Assembly (NCBI RefSeq): GCF_016757215.1
Contig: NZ_JAESIY010000001.1
Span: 710,131-774,130, forward strand
Direction of reading: 5' to 3'
Source of the DNA: Fulvivirga sediminis
GTDB taxonomy: Bacteria; Bacteroidota; Bacteroidia; Cytophagales; Cyclobacteriaceae
Length of the DNA: 64,000 nt
The notes beneath the pieces were generated by a model. The model did no database searches, had not been told where the DNA came from, and saw nothing but the letters and a program-made list of their open reading frames with translations. A program made the position numbers and the translations under genes. Shown here piece by piece: positions 56,392 to 64,000 of the stretch (positions within the stretch are counted from its first letter, which is position 1; each line of letters starts with the position of its first letter).

Positions 56392-58962
56392 TTAAGCAGA
56401 ATTTCTACCTGCATTGATAATACCGAAAGAACACCTTACAACCATTTTTTCATAAACATCTATGTTAGCATCTTCTCCTTCAGCTTCTTTTATTTCTCTA
56501 ATTCTGTTAAGAGCATATTGCTGAATCGTAAGTATAGGCAGCTCTATGCGCTGTCTCATTTGTATAGATACTCGGTTTATAGGTTTGTCGTCCATTAACT
56601 CAGAGGCTCCTGCTAATTTGAGCATATAGGATTTCGTTCTTTCAAATTCTTCATGAATCAAAGTCCAAAGGTCTCCATAGACAGGATGCTTAGCTAAGTA
56701 AGCTGTTAAAGGAAAGAAACACTTACACATGGCCATTTCACAGTTGTCAAGCAAAGTTTTGAAGAAAAGAGAGCTTTTGTATAGTTTACATATTTCGTCC
56801 CATTTTCCTTCCGCTTCCATTTGCTGCAAGGCATAGCCTACACCATAATATCCCGGTAGGTTTTGCTTTAACTGGCTCCATGAGCCTACATAAGGCACGG
56901 CACGCAGGTCATCCAAATTGAGCTTTCCTGGCTTACGCTTAGAAGGGCGGCTACCAATATTGGCTTGTCCGTAATATTTCAAAGGACTTACTTCATTCAG
57001 GTACTCTATGAAGGCAGGGTGATTTTTAAGGTCTTCATACGCCTGGTAACTCTTTTGAGATAACTGAAGCAGCAAGTCATCTTCTTCCTTGGTTTGAGTA
57101 ACCTGTCCGGAATAAAACAGGTCGTTGCTGATACCAGCATGCATGAGCTGTTCTAAGTTGAAGCGAGCACTCTCTTCTGTGCCAAAATTGGAACTAATAG
57201 TTTGACCTTGTATAGTCAGTTGTATTTCTTTGCTAGCAATATTGCTACCCAAAGAGGCATAAAACTGATGTGTTCTACCCCCTCCTCTGGCAGGAGGTCC
57301 ACCACGTCCGTCAAAGAATACAACCTGAATGTCATTGTCTTTTGAGGTTTTGGTTAGCTCTTCTTTAGCTTTGTATATACCAAAGTTAGCCATTAAATAG
57401 CCACCGTCTTTGGTGCCATCAGAGAAGCCCACCATTATGGTTTGAATGTCTTTTCTCTTAGTGAGGTGCTTACGATACACTTCATTTTTATATAATGTAT
57501 TCATCACCTGAGATGCATTCTTTAAATCTTCTACTGACTCAAAGAGTGGTACTATATCTACCTTAAGATCATTGGCATCCCACCCTGCTAGTTTGAATAA
57601 ACCAAAAACATTCATTACGTCTAGCGCACTAGTACTGTGGCTGATGATATAGCGGTGGCAGCCTTCCTCCCCATTTTGCTGTTGGATCAATTTCACAGAA
57701 GCGATAGTTTCCAGAGTATCTCTGAAAAGTTCGTCTTCAAAAATAGAAGGATCCACTACTTCATTAATATTGAGGATGGCTTCGATTTTTTCTTCGTCAG
57801 ATAGCTGGGCATAGTTATCTGGCAATGCAGAGGTCTTTTTGGCTATTTCTGCCATCAGGTCAGTGTGTACCGAGCTATCTTGGCGAATGTCTAGTGATGC
57901 AAAGTATAGGCCGAATAACTCCACTTTTCTAAGCAGGTCATCTACCATTTCAGAGAAAAGGCCATTGTGCTTATCCCATAAGGTCTTTCTGATGTCCTTC
58001 AGGGTGCTGATCATTTCATCTTTAGAGAGATCATGATGCTTTTCAGGTGATGATAGGTTAAGGTGTATTTTCTCTTCCAACTGAGCTAATACATTATCCA
58101 CACCTTTAAAAGTTAACCTTCTTCTGAGCAGGTGAACATCTTGATAATAAGATTTAAGTAAGCCCGCTCTTAGTTCAGCAGCTACTTTTTTAGTAGTATT
58201 TACCTTTACGAATGGGTTACCGTCGCGGTCACCCCCGGGCCAAAAGCCCATTCTTATTAGTGAGTTAGTCTCGTTTACAGCTTCCGGAAACTGAGATTTA
58301 AACTCAGACATGATTTTACCTGCCGCTCTATAAAACCTATGTCTTAAAAACCATATGAGGTTTACCGCTTCATCATAAGGTGTCGGTTTTTCTTTTTTAA
58401 AGAACGGTGTTTTACCCAGCTGCTGTAGTAAACTATTCACCTCGCTTGTATTATCCTGAGCTACAGCCCTGGAGAGATCATTAATAATACCTAGCACTTC
58501 ACTAGGATAAAACTGCGTAGGGTGTGCCGTAAGCACAAGTCTTACAGAAAAGTCTTTTAGCTTTTCAGCTAGTTCGGCTTGTTTTTTAGACTGTACCACC
58601 TCTGATTCCAGGTGCTTTAAGGTGCCCACTCCTTTTAAATCATATATTTCGCTAAAAGCCGCCTCTTCTACAGCATCAAAAAGCACTATTTGTCTTTCTG
58701 TATATTGGATAAACCTGAATAGAAGATCTATTTGCTCCTGAGGGTCATCATAGGAAGTATTGTGTTTAAAAAAGGAATCAATTATTTCAACTGGGCTTTG
58801 GTTTTTTTTGAATCCATCTTCACAGTGAAGAAGAAAAGTGGACAATAAAATGCCTGTTTTTTCTACACGGTGAAAAGGTAGGTTGGTGAATAAGCTATTG
58901 TAGAGTTGAAACTTCAAGCCTACCTGCTTATTGTAATTTTGAATTTTGTTTATAGCATTCAT
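56392..58962 (-). CDS. ppc: Phosphoenolpyruvate carboxylase
   Basis: 856 residues from the ATG at 58962, preceded by AAAGGA; an ATG at 59019 and a TTG at 59049 would add a hydrophobic extension not expected for this cytoplasmic enzyme. It adds bicarbonate to phosphoenolpyruvate to give oxaloacetate and refill the citric-acid cycle. Conserved features: His147 in LVLTAHPTQ, FWPGGDRDGNPFV, the SDGTKDGGYLMAN segment, and the mobile Gly loop, here GRGGPPARGGGRTHQF where many enzymes have GRGGSIGRGGGP. The length is near 880, the usual figure. It is divergent from the gene at 59271 and ends at a terminator. Confidence 0.95.
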   Translation of the reverse strand: MNAINKIQNYNKQVGLKFQLYNSLFTNLPFHRVEKTGILLSTFLLHCEDGFKKNQSPVEIIDSFFKHNTSYDDPQEQIDLLFRFIQYTERQIVLFDAVEEAAFSEIYDLKGVGTLKHLESEVVQSKKQAELAEKLKDFSVRLVLTAHPTQFYPSEVLGIINDLSRAVAQDNTSEVNSLLQQLGKTPFFKKEKPTPYDEAVNLIWFLRHRFYRAAGKIMSEFKSQFPEAVNETNSLIRMGFWPGGDRDGNPFVKVNTTKKVAAELRAGLLKSYYQDVHLLRRRLTFKGVDNVLAQLEEKIHLNLSSPEKHHDLSKDEMISTLKDIRKTLWDKHNGLFSEMVDDLLRKVELFGLYFASLDIRQDSSVHTDLMAEIAKKTSALPDNYAQLSDEEKIEAILNINEVVDPSIFEDELFRDTLETIASVKLIQQQNGEEGCHRYIISHSTSALDVMNVFGLFKLAGWDANDLKVDIVPLFESVEDLKNASQVMNTLYKNEVYRKHLTKRKDIQTIMVGFSDGTKDGGYLMANFGIYKAKEELTKTSKDNDIQVVFFDGRGGPPARGGGRTHQFYASLGSNIASKEIQLTIQGQTISSNFGTEESARFNLEQLMHAGISNDLFYSGQVTQTKEEDDLLLQLSQKSYQAYEDLKNHPAFIEYLNEVSPLKYYGQANIGSRPSKRKPGKLNLDDLRAVPYVGSWSQLKQNLPGYYGVGYALQQMEAEGKWDEICKLYKSSLFFKTLLDNCEMAMCKCFFPLTAYLAKHPVYGDLWTLIHEEFERTKSYMLKLAGASELMDDKPINRVSIQMRQRIELPILTIQQYALNRIREIKEAEGEDANIDVYEKMVVRCSFGIINAGRNSA

Positions 58963-59270
58963 AGAATCTATTTTTCCTTTATTTAGAGAGATTTTCTCTT
59001 GGGCATTAGCCCTATACATTGACAAATAAAAGAAAATTATGTTTAACAAAAATTCTTAGTTTATTCCTTCTTGGTAAAAAGGGCTATTATTCTACCGTTT
59101 AAATTTAAAGAATAAGAATTTTATATGGAATTTTTTGAAATAGAATCAAAAATATATTGGTATAGGCTGTGGTATTTATGAAATATTTAAAAAAACGCAA
59201 CTTTGATGAGAACTGTAATTTTGATTTTTAAAAGGATGTAACTTTTTAATTTAGTGCCAAATTTCACAAT
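58963..59270. other. Divergent intergenic region between ppc and the 59271 gene
   Basis: 308 bp without a separate gene. It includes a near match to the -7 consensus on the plus strand (TAACTTTT at 59239-59246), 24 bp before the next gene, without a well-spaced -33 element. No riboswitch-like structure stands out. Confidence 0.35.
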
Positions 59271-60848
59271 ATGAAGCACTTATACATTTCTATTATTTTC
59301 ATTTTCTCATCCTTTTTTACGCTCAGGGGGCAGGAGCTCGCCGAGGGATTTGAACTTAGCTCTGGTAACTTTTATGGAGTGGAAGATAATTATAAAGAAA
59401 TCTTCACCTTTATAAATGATAGTGCACAAATTTTAGGTGTGAAATTTCAGAAGAAAGGCGTAGTGTTTCAGAAATTTGATACTGAGTACTTGTATCAAAT
59501 AAAGCAGAATACAGATGAAAGCATGTCTCGGCGCTATGTGCCACAAGCGCTGTTAAAAAAACAAGACAAGGTATATTTATTTTTCACAGATCAAAAGAAC
59601 ATACTGGCAGACTGGGATTTGTACATTAGTGAAGTTGATTTGGAGAATTTGAAGCTTAAAGAATATAAACTGTTATTTTCAGTGGCAAAGGGACTAAAAT
59701 ATGCTTTTAAAAGGCCTTTGTTTCACCCTTCTCTGTCCCAAGATGAATCAAAACTGCTTTTTGCTTATGGAGTTAAAAGTAGCGTCAATGATCAAGAGGC
59801 TAAAGTGTTGTCTTATGTTTTTGATGACAGGCTAAATGAGATGAGTAAGGGGATGTTAGCTTTGCCATATAAAAGAGAAGAGGTTGAGTATTTAGATATT
59901 TGTTTGGGAAATGATGGGGCTGTCTATAGCCTTATCAGCGTAAAGGAAAAATATCACTTTTTGAAATTTATGAATGGTGAGCTGAATACATATCCTCTGG
60001 AGTCTGATGAGTGGGGTTATATGAATGATATAACTCTCAGGGAAGATTCAACAGGTAACTTTATGATGATAGGTTATTTTGGTGCTCATATTGAAAAGCG
60101 GCACAGCTTGGCTAAAGTAGATAATGAAATGAGCGCCAAGGGGGTGCATATGGCTATCATTACCAAGGAAGGAGAAATTTTAAATGAGAATAAAGTTCTT
60201 TTCCCGAAGCAATTATTGTATGATGTGATGCCTAAAAGGGATTCAATTGAATTTATTGAGAAAGGCTACGACCTTGGAATAAGAAATTTGGTATTGAAAG
60301 AAGTTGAATCTAGGAAAGATGGTAGTTGGATATTATGGGGCGAGATCAGCTATATTTTGAGTGAATATGATATGGGAAAAATCAGGGATATCGTTCATTT
60401 AGAGGATATAGTGGGTATGAAAATAGATGCAGATGGTAAAATGGTGTGGGCTAAGAGTTTAAACAAACATCATATTGGGGGTGCTGATAACACGCACTCA
60501 TACCAGAATGTAGGTGCTCTTTATACTTATTATGATAGTAATAAAACTCACTACTTTATTATGCCTGATCATATTAAGAATGCCAATATTGTGGATAATG
60601 AAAGGCCTGATATTCATAGAGGTGGAGCTGGTGGATTTATTTCAGTTTATACTATAAATGATGTCACCGGGGAGAAGGGGCATTACGTATTATTCGACTT
60701 GCGAAATGTTAATGGAAATAATTTGAAGCAATTTCATATCGATGATGTAATCATAGGAGAGGATCTAAAATTCTATTTTGAGACTTATATTGGCGACAAG
60801 AGGGATATGCTATATAAACTGGAGTTAGATCCTAAAATAGTAAAATAA
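59271..60848 (+). CDS. Secreted hypothetical protein, 525 aa
   Basis: Signal peptide 1-21 (FIFSSFFTLRGQ). The rest has repeated strand segments with aromatic residues and looks like a beta-propeller or similar all-beta fold (KVYLFFTDQKNILADWDLYISEVDL, GSWILWGEISYIL, THYFIMPDHIKNANI). No catalytic motif and no T9SS domain are visible, and I do not recognise the family. It stands alone and ends at its own terminator. Confidence 0.75.
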   Translation: MKHLYISIIFIFSSFFTLRGQELAEGFELSSGNFYGVEDNYKEIFTFINDSAQILGVKFQKKGVVFQKFDTEYLYQIKQNTDESMSRRYVPQALLKKQDKVYLFFTDQKNILADWDLYISEVDLENLKLKEYKLLFSVAKGLKYAFKRPLFHPSLSQDESKLLFAYGVKSSVNDQEAKVLSYVFDDRLNEMSKGMLALPYKREEVEYLDICLGNDGAVYSLISVKEKYHFLKFMNGELNTYPLESDEWGYMNDITLREDSTGNFMMIGYFGAHIEKRHSLAKVDNEMSAKGVHMAIITKEGEILNENKVLFPKQLLYDVMPKRDSIEFIEKGYDLGIRNLVLKEVESRKDGSWILWGEISYILSEYDMGKIRDIVHLEDIVGMKIDADGKMVWAKSLNKHHIGGADNTHSYQNVGALYTYYDSNKTHYFIMPDHIKNANIVDNERPDIHRGGAGGFISVYTINDVTGEKGHYVLFDLRNVNGNNLKQFHIDDVIIGEDLKFYFETYIGDKRDMLYKLELDPKIVK

Positions 60849-60850
60849 GA

Positions 60851-60897
60851 AGTTAAACAAACTACCTAATGATTGGTAAATCTCAGGTAGTTTGTTT
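60851..60897 (+). terminator. Terminator of the 59271 gene
   Basis: TTAAACAAACTACCT (60851-60865) pairs exactly with AGGTAGTTTGTTTAA (60883-60897), 15 bp, with a 17-nt loop. It begins 2 bp after the stop codon. There is no long T-run after it, but the stem itself ends in T-rich sequence. Confidence 0.65.
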
Positions 60898-60951
60898 AAA
60901 CATTCTGTGCAATACAAGGAATTCTCACTATTTAACAAAAGGCCATAGCCT

Positions 60952-61085
60952 TGGCTGTAGAGGGAGGATTCGAACCTCCACGGAGCGGTTAGTGCTTTAA
61001 GTGTTATTGGATACCTGAAAGAATTTATCCCGTGACCTCCACCCCCGAGACCGGAGGGCATGTCTGCCAGTTTCATCACCCTACA
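60952..61085 (-). tRNA. tRNA-like locus with abnormal anticodon arm and long variable region
   Basis: Read on the minus strand. Acceptor arms TGTAGGG (61085-61079) and CTCTACA (60962-60956) pair over 7 bp (one G-U), followed by G and an encoded CCA (60954-60952). The T arm is perfect: GGAGG-TTCGAAT-CCTCC. The D arm ATG-AAACTGGCAGA-CAT resembles tRNA-Leu. The anticodon arm is not normal: stem CCCTC/GGGGG would give loop CGGTCTC with G at position 33. About 58 nt separate it from the T arm, where class II tRNAs have 10-24; this part can fold (GGATA/TATCC hairpin inside GGAG/CTCC). Total 134 nt. It could be a degenerate tRNA, an unusual tRNA, or a tRNA-like regulatory RNA. Confidence 0.5.
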
Positions 61086-61280
61086 GTGTAGATCAATTCG
61101 TTAATTGATATTTCAAAGTTAATGAAAAGTCTTTTATATTCAAATAATCACAATAATTGCGCTTTATTTTTATGGTTTATTTAGTTTTATATCTATTTAG
61201 TTGATTAATTTTTAATTTTGCGGGTTTGTTCGGGTGGTGTTTTGAGAAAATCATAATTGTCTAAAAAGTTGAGAGCATAG

Positions 61281-61315
61281 AAAAGGCCCGGAATAATTAA
61301 AATTCCGGGCCTTTT
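61281..61315. terminator. Terminator downstream of the 744-aa T9SS cargo gene
   Basis: AAAAGGCCCGGAAT (61281-61294) pairs exactly with ATTCCGGGCCTTTT (61302-61315): 14 bp with a 7-nt loop and T-rich ends on both strands. It lies 25 bp after the minus-strand gene that stops at 61340. Confidence 0.9.
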
Positions 61316-61339
61316 ACTGTTTTTATTTTTGGTATGGAT

Positions 61340-63574
61340 TTATTCTTTTATGATTTTTTCTGCATACTGCTGATCTCCATCTTCTGCTAATATGATATAA
61401 GTTCCTCTATTTAAACCTCCTAGTTTAAGAGTGGTGCTTTCATTTTTAGTTTGCTCAGTCATTATCACTTTACCATTAAGGTCTATAACTCTAATTGTAA
61501 ATTGAGAGGAAGTTTCAGGTAACGCTATTTTTAGCTTATTACTAACAGGGTTAGGAGAAACCTTAAATTGCATTTTATTGGCAATTTTTTCTTGAGTACT
61601 CAGGTTGTTAGTTGTTCTTGCTAAAGAAGAACGGCCATTAGAACATTGGTTGATGATAGAAGTAGAAGTATTGATACAGTTAGTATTATCTATAATTTCT
61701 ACTGATAATTCTCCTTCTGCACAATTTCCTGGAGCATAGATGATTGTGTTTGTAGTTAAAACATTGCCATTTAAATACCATGTAATTTTATCATAATTAC
61801 CGAAATTGTATCCGCCAGAAGTGGTGGTTATTTGATATATTCCGGCACCGAATGGTTGAACAATTTTAAATTCAAATCCCCCATCACTTGCCGTAGATAC
61901 CTTCATGGTACTGGCAGGAGTAGTTTTACAACCTACTGCTTGTACGCTTATAGTTCCGTCGGCATTGCCATTAGGTGCTACAGTTATAGAATTAAGATGA
62001 GTATTGTTAGATACGAATGTCCATCCTGAAGGGAGAGACCAGTTAAAAGAAACTCCTGTTTGGGCTTTTACGCTATAGGTTAGGCTGCCGCGAAGGTCTC
62101 CATCTGTTAAACAAGAAGGTCCGGTAATAACAGGTGTTTCAGGCGCATATGTAACTGTGTATGATCTTGCTTTACTATTAACACAACCAAGAGCTACTAC
62201 TGAAACCGCTTTGTTTCCGTTAAAGAAATTGGCCTTAGTGGAGGCTGTGGGAGTCGAGGTAGTAAGTCTATTAGGAGTGAAAGTGCTAGGGAAAGTCCAC
62301 TGGTAGCCAGTAGCATTATCAACAGCTGGTACGCTATAAGTTACTTCTTCATTAAAATCAAATTCTAAGCATGTAGGTCCTGAGATGTTAGCTGGTGTTT
62401 TTGGCTGAACAGATACGTCAATGCTGATAGCATCACTGCCACAGTTAAGAGATTTTGCAGTTATAGTACCGCCTTTATTACCAACTTTTAATGTAACAGT
62501 AGATAGGTTTCTATTGGCATCAGCATAAGTCCAACCTTCAGGCAGGGTCCACTCTACGTTAGTACTAGAATTAGAAACGGTGTACTTAACATAGCTGCCG
62601 GCTTCTACACATTCTTCTCCCGTTATTTCATTATTACTTCCAAAAGACCTGTTTATAACAAAGGCGGTGTCTAGCGGTTGATTACAGCTACCCTTTATTT
62701 TTAAAGTTACTTCCCCTTGTCTATCATCAGTCTTTATTGTGATAGAAGGATCGTTAGGGGTGGAGCCATTAGCAAAAGACCAGTTAGTGCCAGGGCCAAA
62801 TCCCCATTCGTATTCTTCACCTTCGATAGCATTAATAGAAACTGTAAATTGCTCGTCGTCCAAAGATAAACATTCAGGAGGCGCTGCACTAAAAGTAGGA
62901 GTGGCAGGACCCTGTGCCATAGGAAGCTCATATACAAAGCCATCATTAAAATTGGCCATTCCTATATCAGCTTTTAAAATGTCATTACCTGTTAATTGCC
63001 CTACTTTAAAAGTAATTGAGCTGCTGTCTCCACTGTAAAAAAGTACATTCCAGTTATTAGGTACTTCCCACTTATATAAATCTATACCGATGCGTGCATT
63101 CAGGTTAACACTTACTAGTGGTTCAATAGAATATGTTACCGTATCTCCTGTGTTAATACAAGAGTTGCCTATAATGTTCGTTCTTTCTTTTTGTCCAAAC
63201 TTTTTGAATATCTCTACACTTCTGCCTGGTCTACCACAATTAGATGGAATGGTAGTATCAGAATAGCTAACAATTAATTGGCCCTTTCCATAGCCACTTT
63301 TGTAATTGCTGTTTTGCGGAGAAGAAGCGATAGTCACTGTGGCTCCATTTTGAGATATAATCCGTAAGTCACCTCGGACAGACCAATTGATATCAGATAT
63401 TGAATTGTTTGGATTTGTTAAAACATATTTGCTCTCGAATGAGTTTACGGGAATTATGTCATAATTATTAATAGATTCATATTCTCCGGTTGTTAGGCTT
63501 TTTACTATTTCCTGGGCTTTTGAATTCAGGCAACAGCATATACATAATAAAAACAATAAACTAAAAATTCTCAT
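61340..63574 (-). CDS. T9SS-exported protein with tandem PKD-like Ig domains
   Basis: 744 residues. Signal peptide 1-20 (LFLLCICCCLNSKAQ). At least four repeated units of about 85-95 residues share the pattern I-G-x-x-C-(acid)-x-G, Y-x-V, W-(T/S)-(L/F)-P, T-V and C: ITGEECVEAGSYVKYTV, ISGPTCLEFDFNEEVTYSV and ITGPSCLTDGDLRGSLTYSV begin three of them. Residues about 672-744 are a T9SS sorting domain (VSPNPVSNKLKI, GTYILAEDG). Such Ig-repeat cargos usually act as surface adhesins or filaments. No enzyme motif is visible. It lies 41 bp downstream of another T9SS cargo gene on the same strand, so the two are probably one unit. Confidence 0.85.
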   Translation of the reverse strand: MRIFSLLFLLCICCCLNSKAQEIVKSLTTGEYESINNYDIIPVNSFESKYVLTNPNNSISDINWSVRGDLRIISQNGATVTIASSPQNSNYKSGYGKGQLIVSYSDTTIPSNCGRPGRSVEIFKKFGQKERTNIIGNSCINTGDTVTYSIEPLVSVNLNARIGIDLYKWEVPNNWNVLFYSGDSSSITFKVGQLTGNDILKADIGMANFNDGFVYELPMAQGPATPTFSAAPPECLSLDDEQFTVSINAIEGEEYEWGFGPGTNWSFANGSTPNDPSITIKTDDRQGEVTLKIKGSCNQPLDTAFVINRSFGSNNEITGEECVEAGSYVKYTVSNSSTNVEWTLPEGWTYADANRNLSTVTLKVGNKGGTITAKSLNCGSDAISIDVSVQPKTPANISGPTCLEFDFNEEVTYSVPAVDNATGYQWTFPSTFTPNRLTTSTPTASTKANFFNGNKAVSVVALGCVNSKARSYTVTYAPETPVITGPSCLTDGDLRGSLTYSVKAQTGVSFNWSLPSGWTFVSNNTHLNSITVAPNGNADGTISVQAVGCKTTPASTMKVSTASDGGFEFKIVQPFGAGIYQITTTSGGYNFGNYDKITWYLNGNVLTTNTIIYAPGNCAEGELSVEIIDNTNCINTSTSIINQCSNGRSSLARTTNNLSTQEKIANKMQFKVSPNPVSNKLKIALPETSSQFTIRVIDLNGKVIMTEQTKNESTTLKLGGLNRGTYIILAEDGDQQYAEKIIKE

Positions 63575-63615
63575 AAAATTAATGTAAGTTAAAATTGATA
63601 TAGTTAAAGTATTCT

Positions 63616-64000
63616 TTATAGAGATTTGATGACCCTGATAGCGTGCGTATTTTCTCTATCTAATATTTTCATCACATACACCCCTGGTCCTAACTCTGAG
63701 ATATTGAGTAGATGAGGTAGGTTAGCTTTTAGTTGCAGGTGATATGCTTTTATGACTTGGCCTGTGCTGCTAATTAAATTGATGTCTAGGGTCTTGTCTT
63801 GCTCACTCTTAATCCAGATGTGGTTTTGAGCAGGGTTAGGATATACTTTTAGGCCTGCCATCACCGGGTTTTGGGTGCTGGTAATAGAAGGTACATCTAT
63901 ATTTTCTACAGTAGTACTGCAACCTTGGCTATCAGCTACGCTTACGGTGTAATTGCCAGGAGCTAATAAGGCATTTTGTTCTTGAATGGAAGGATCTTCC
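63616..64000 (-). CDS. C-terminal part of a T9SS-exported SprB-like repeat protein, cut by window edge
   Basis: The frame is open from the window edge to the stop at 63616. The first residues read LLAPGNYTVSVADSQGCSTT, the classic end of an SprB/PKD-like repeat in Bacteroidota surface proteins. A T9SS sorting domain follows (LKVYPNPAQNH, LGPGVYVMKIL). An internal ATG near 63861 is not the true start because coding sequence continues upstream without a stop. The protein is probably large and may be an adhesin. Confidence 0.8.
   Translation of the reverse strand, partial: EDPSIQEQNALLAPGNYTVSVADSQGCSTTVENIDVPSITSTQNPVMAGLKVYPNPAQNHIWIKSEQDKTLDINLISSTGQVIKAYHLQLKANLPHLLNISELGPGVYVMKILDRENTHAIRVIKSL

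Noticed and set aside
58963..59049. N-terminal extension of ppc from a TTG or an upstream ATG
   Set aside because: The added segment is hydrophobic and unlike the family; the ATG at 58962 has a plausible ribosome-binding site.
60825..61079. An 84-codon minus-strand frame after the 59271 gene
   Set aside because: It lies over a terminator hairpin and the tRNA-like locus; its composition reflects those RNA structures and it has no protein-like features.
1..64000. CRISPR arrays, insertion sequences or prophage genes
   Set aside because: No regularly spaced repeats of that type, no transposase or integrase, and no phage structural genes were seen.

Overview
The window comes from a low-GC member of the Bacteroidota, most likely a Cytophagales-type marine or soil bacterium. 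Five proteins end in type IX secretion (T9SS) C-terminal sorting domains. BACON domains, LytTR regulation, a propeller/Y_Y_Y/AraC regulator and TAnnTTTG-like promoters all fit that phylum. There is no rRNA, CRISPR array, transposase or recognisable prophage. I read everything by eye, so family calls rest on motifs and not on searches.

Layout. (1) 1-17010, plus strand: a tightly coupled operon of very large secreted proteins. It holds the tail of an upstream gene, a 1610-aa protein with an SpvB/TcB-like N-terminus, an 837-aa nidogen/PKD protein, a 229-aa secreted protein, a 2339-aa RHS protein with a probable nuclease toxin at its C-terminus, and two small genes that are candidate immunity genes. 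(2) 17716-25268, minus: an RND efflux operon (fusion protein, pump, outer-membrane factor) that carries its own LytS/LytT-type sensor and regulator. (3) 25761-36031: housekeeping and accessory genes (bestrophin-like channel, fatty-acid desaturase, S33 peptidase lipoprotein, nadB, nadA, sugar acetyltransferase, nitroreductase, a YwqK/MORN-like protein) and two decayed genes. (4) 36372-42664, minus: a second RND efflux operon with a small secreted protein upstream. (5) 43173-56010: a plant-polysaccharide cluster with GH74 xyloglucanase, GH48 cellulase, GH5 cellulase and a membrane regulator. It has no SusC/SusD pair; the three enzymes are T9SS cargo. (6) 56392-64000: ppc, a hypothetical secreted protein, a 134-nt tRNA-like locus, and two adhesin-like T9SS cargo genes, the last cut by the window edge.

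How the parts work together. The RHS operon looks like a toxin cocoon made from two proteins (TcB-like and TcC-like) with adhesion accessories and self-protection genes. In the cellulase cluster, GH5 and GH48 form one transcription unit. Upstream of it sit four direct repeats spaced 19-21 bp, probably the binding site of the neighbouring regulator. That regulator lacks the histidine-kinase core usual for this architecture and has a receiver domain without its phospho-acceptor aspartate, so it may signal without phosphorylation. GH5 and GH48 share an 85-90-residue module next to the sorting domain that I do not recognise; it is a candidate new carbohydrate-binding family.

The items most worth following up are the shared cellulase module, the kinase-less regulator and its repeat operator, the RHS nuclease with its candidate immunity pair, and the odd tRNA-like locus at 60952-61085.
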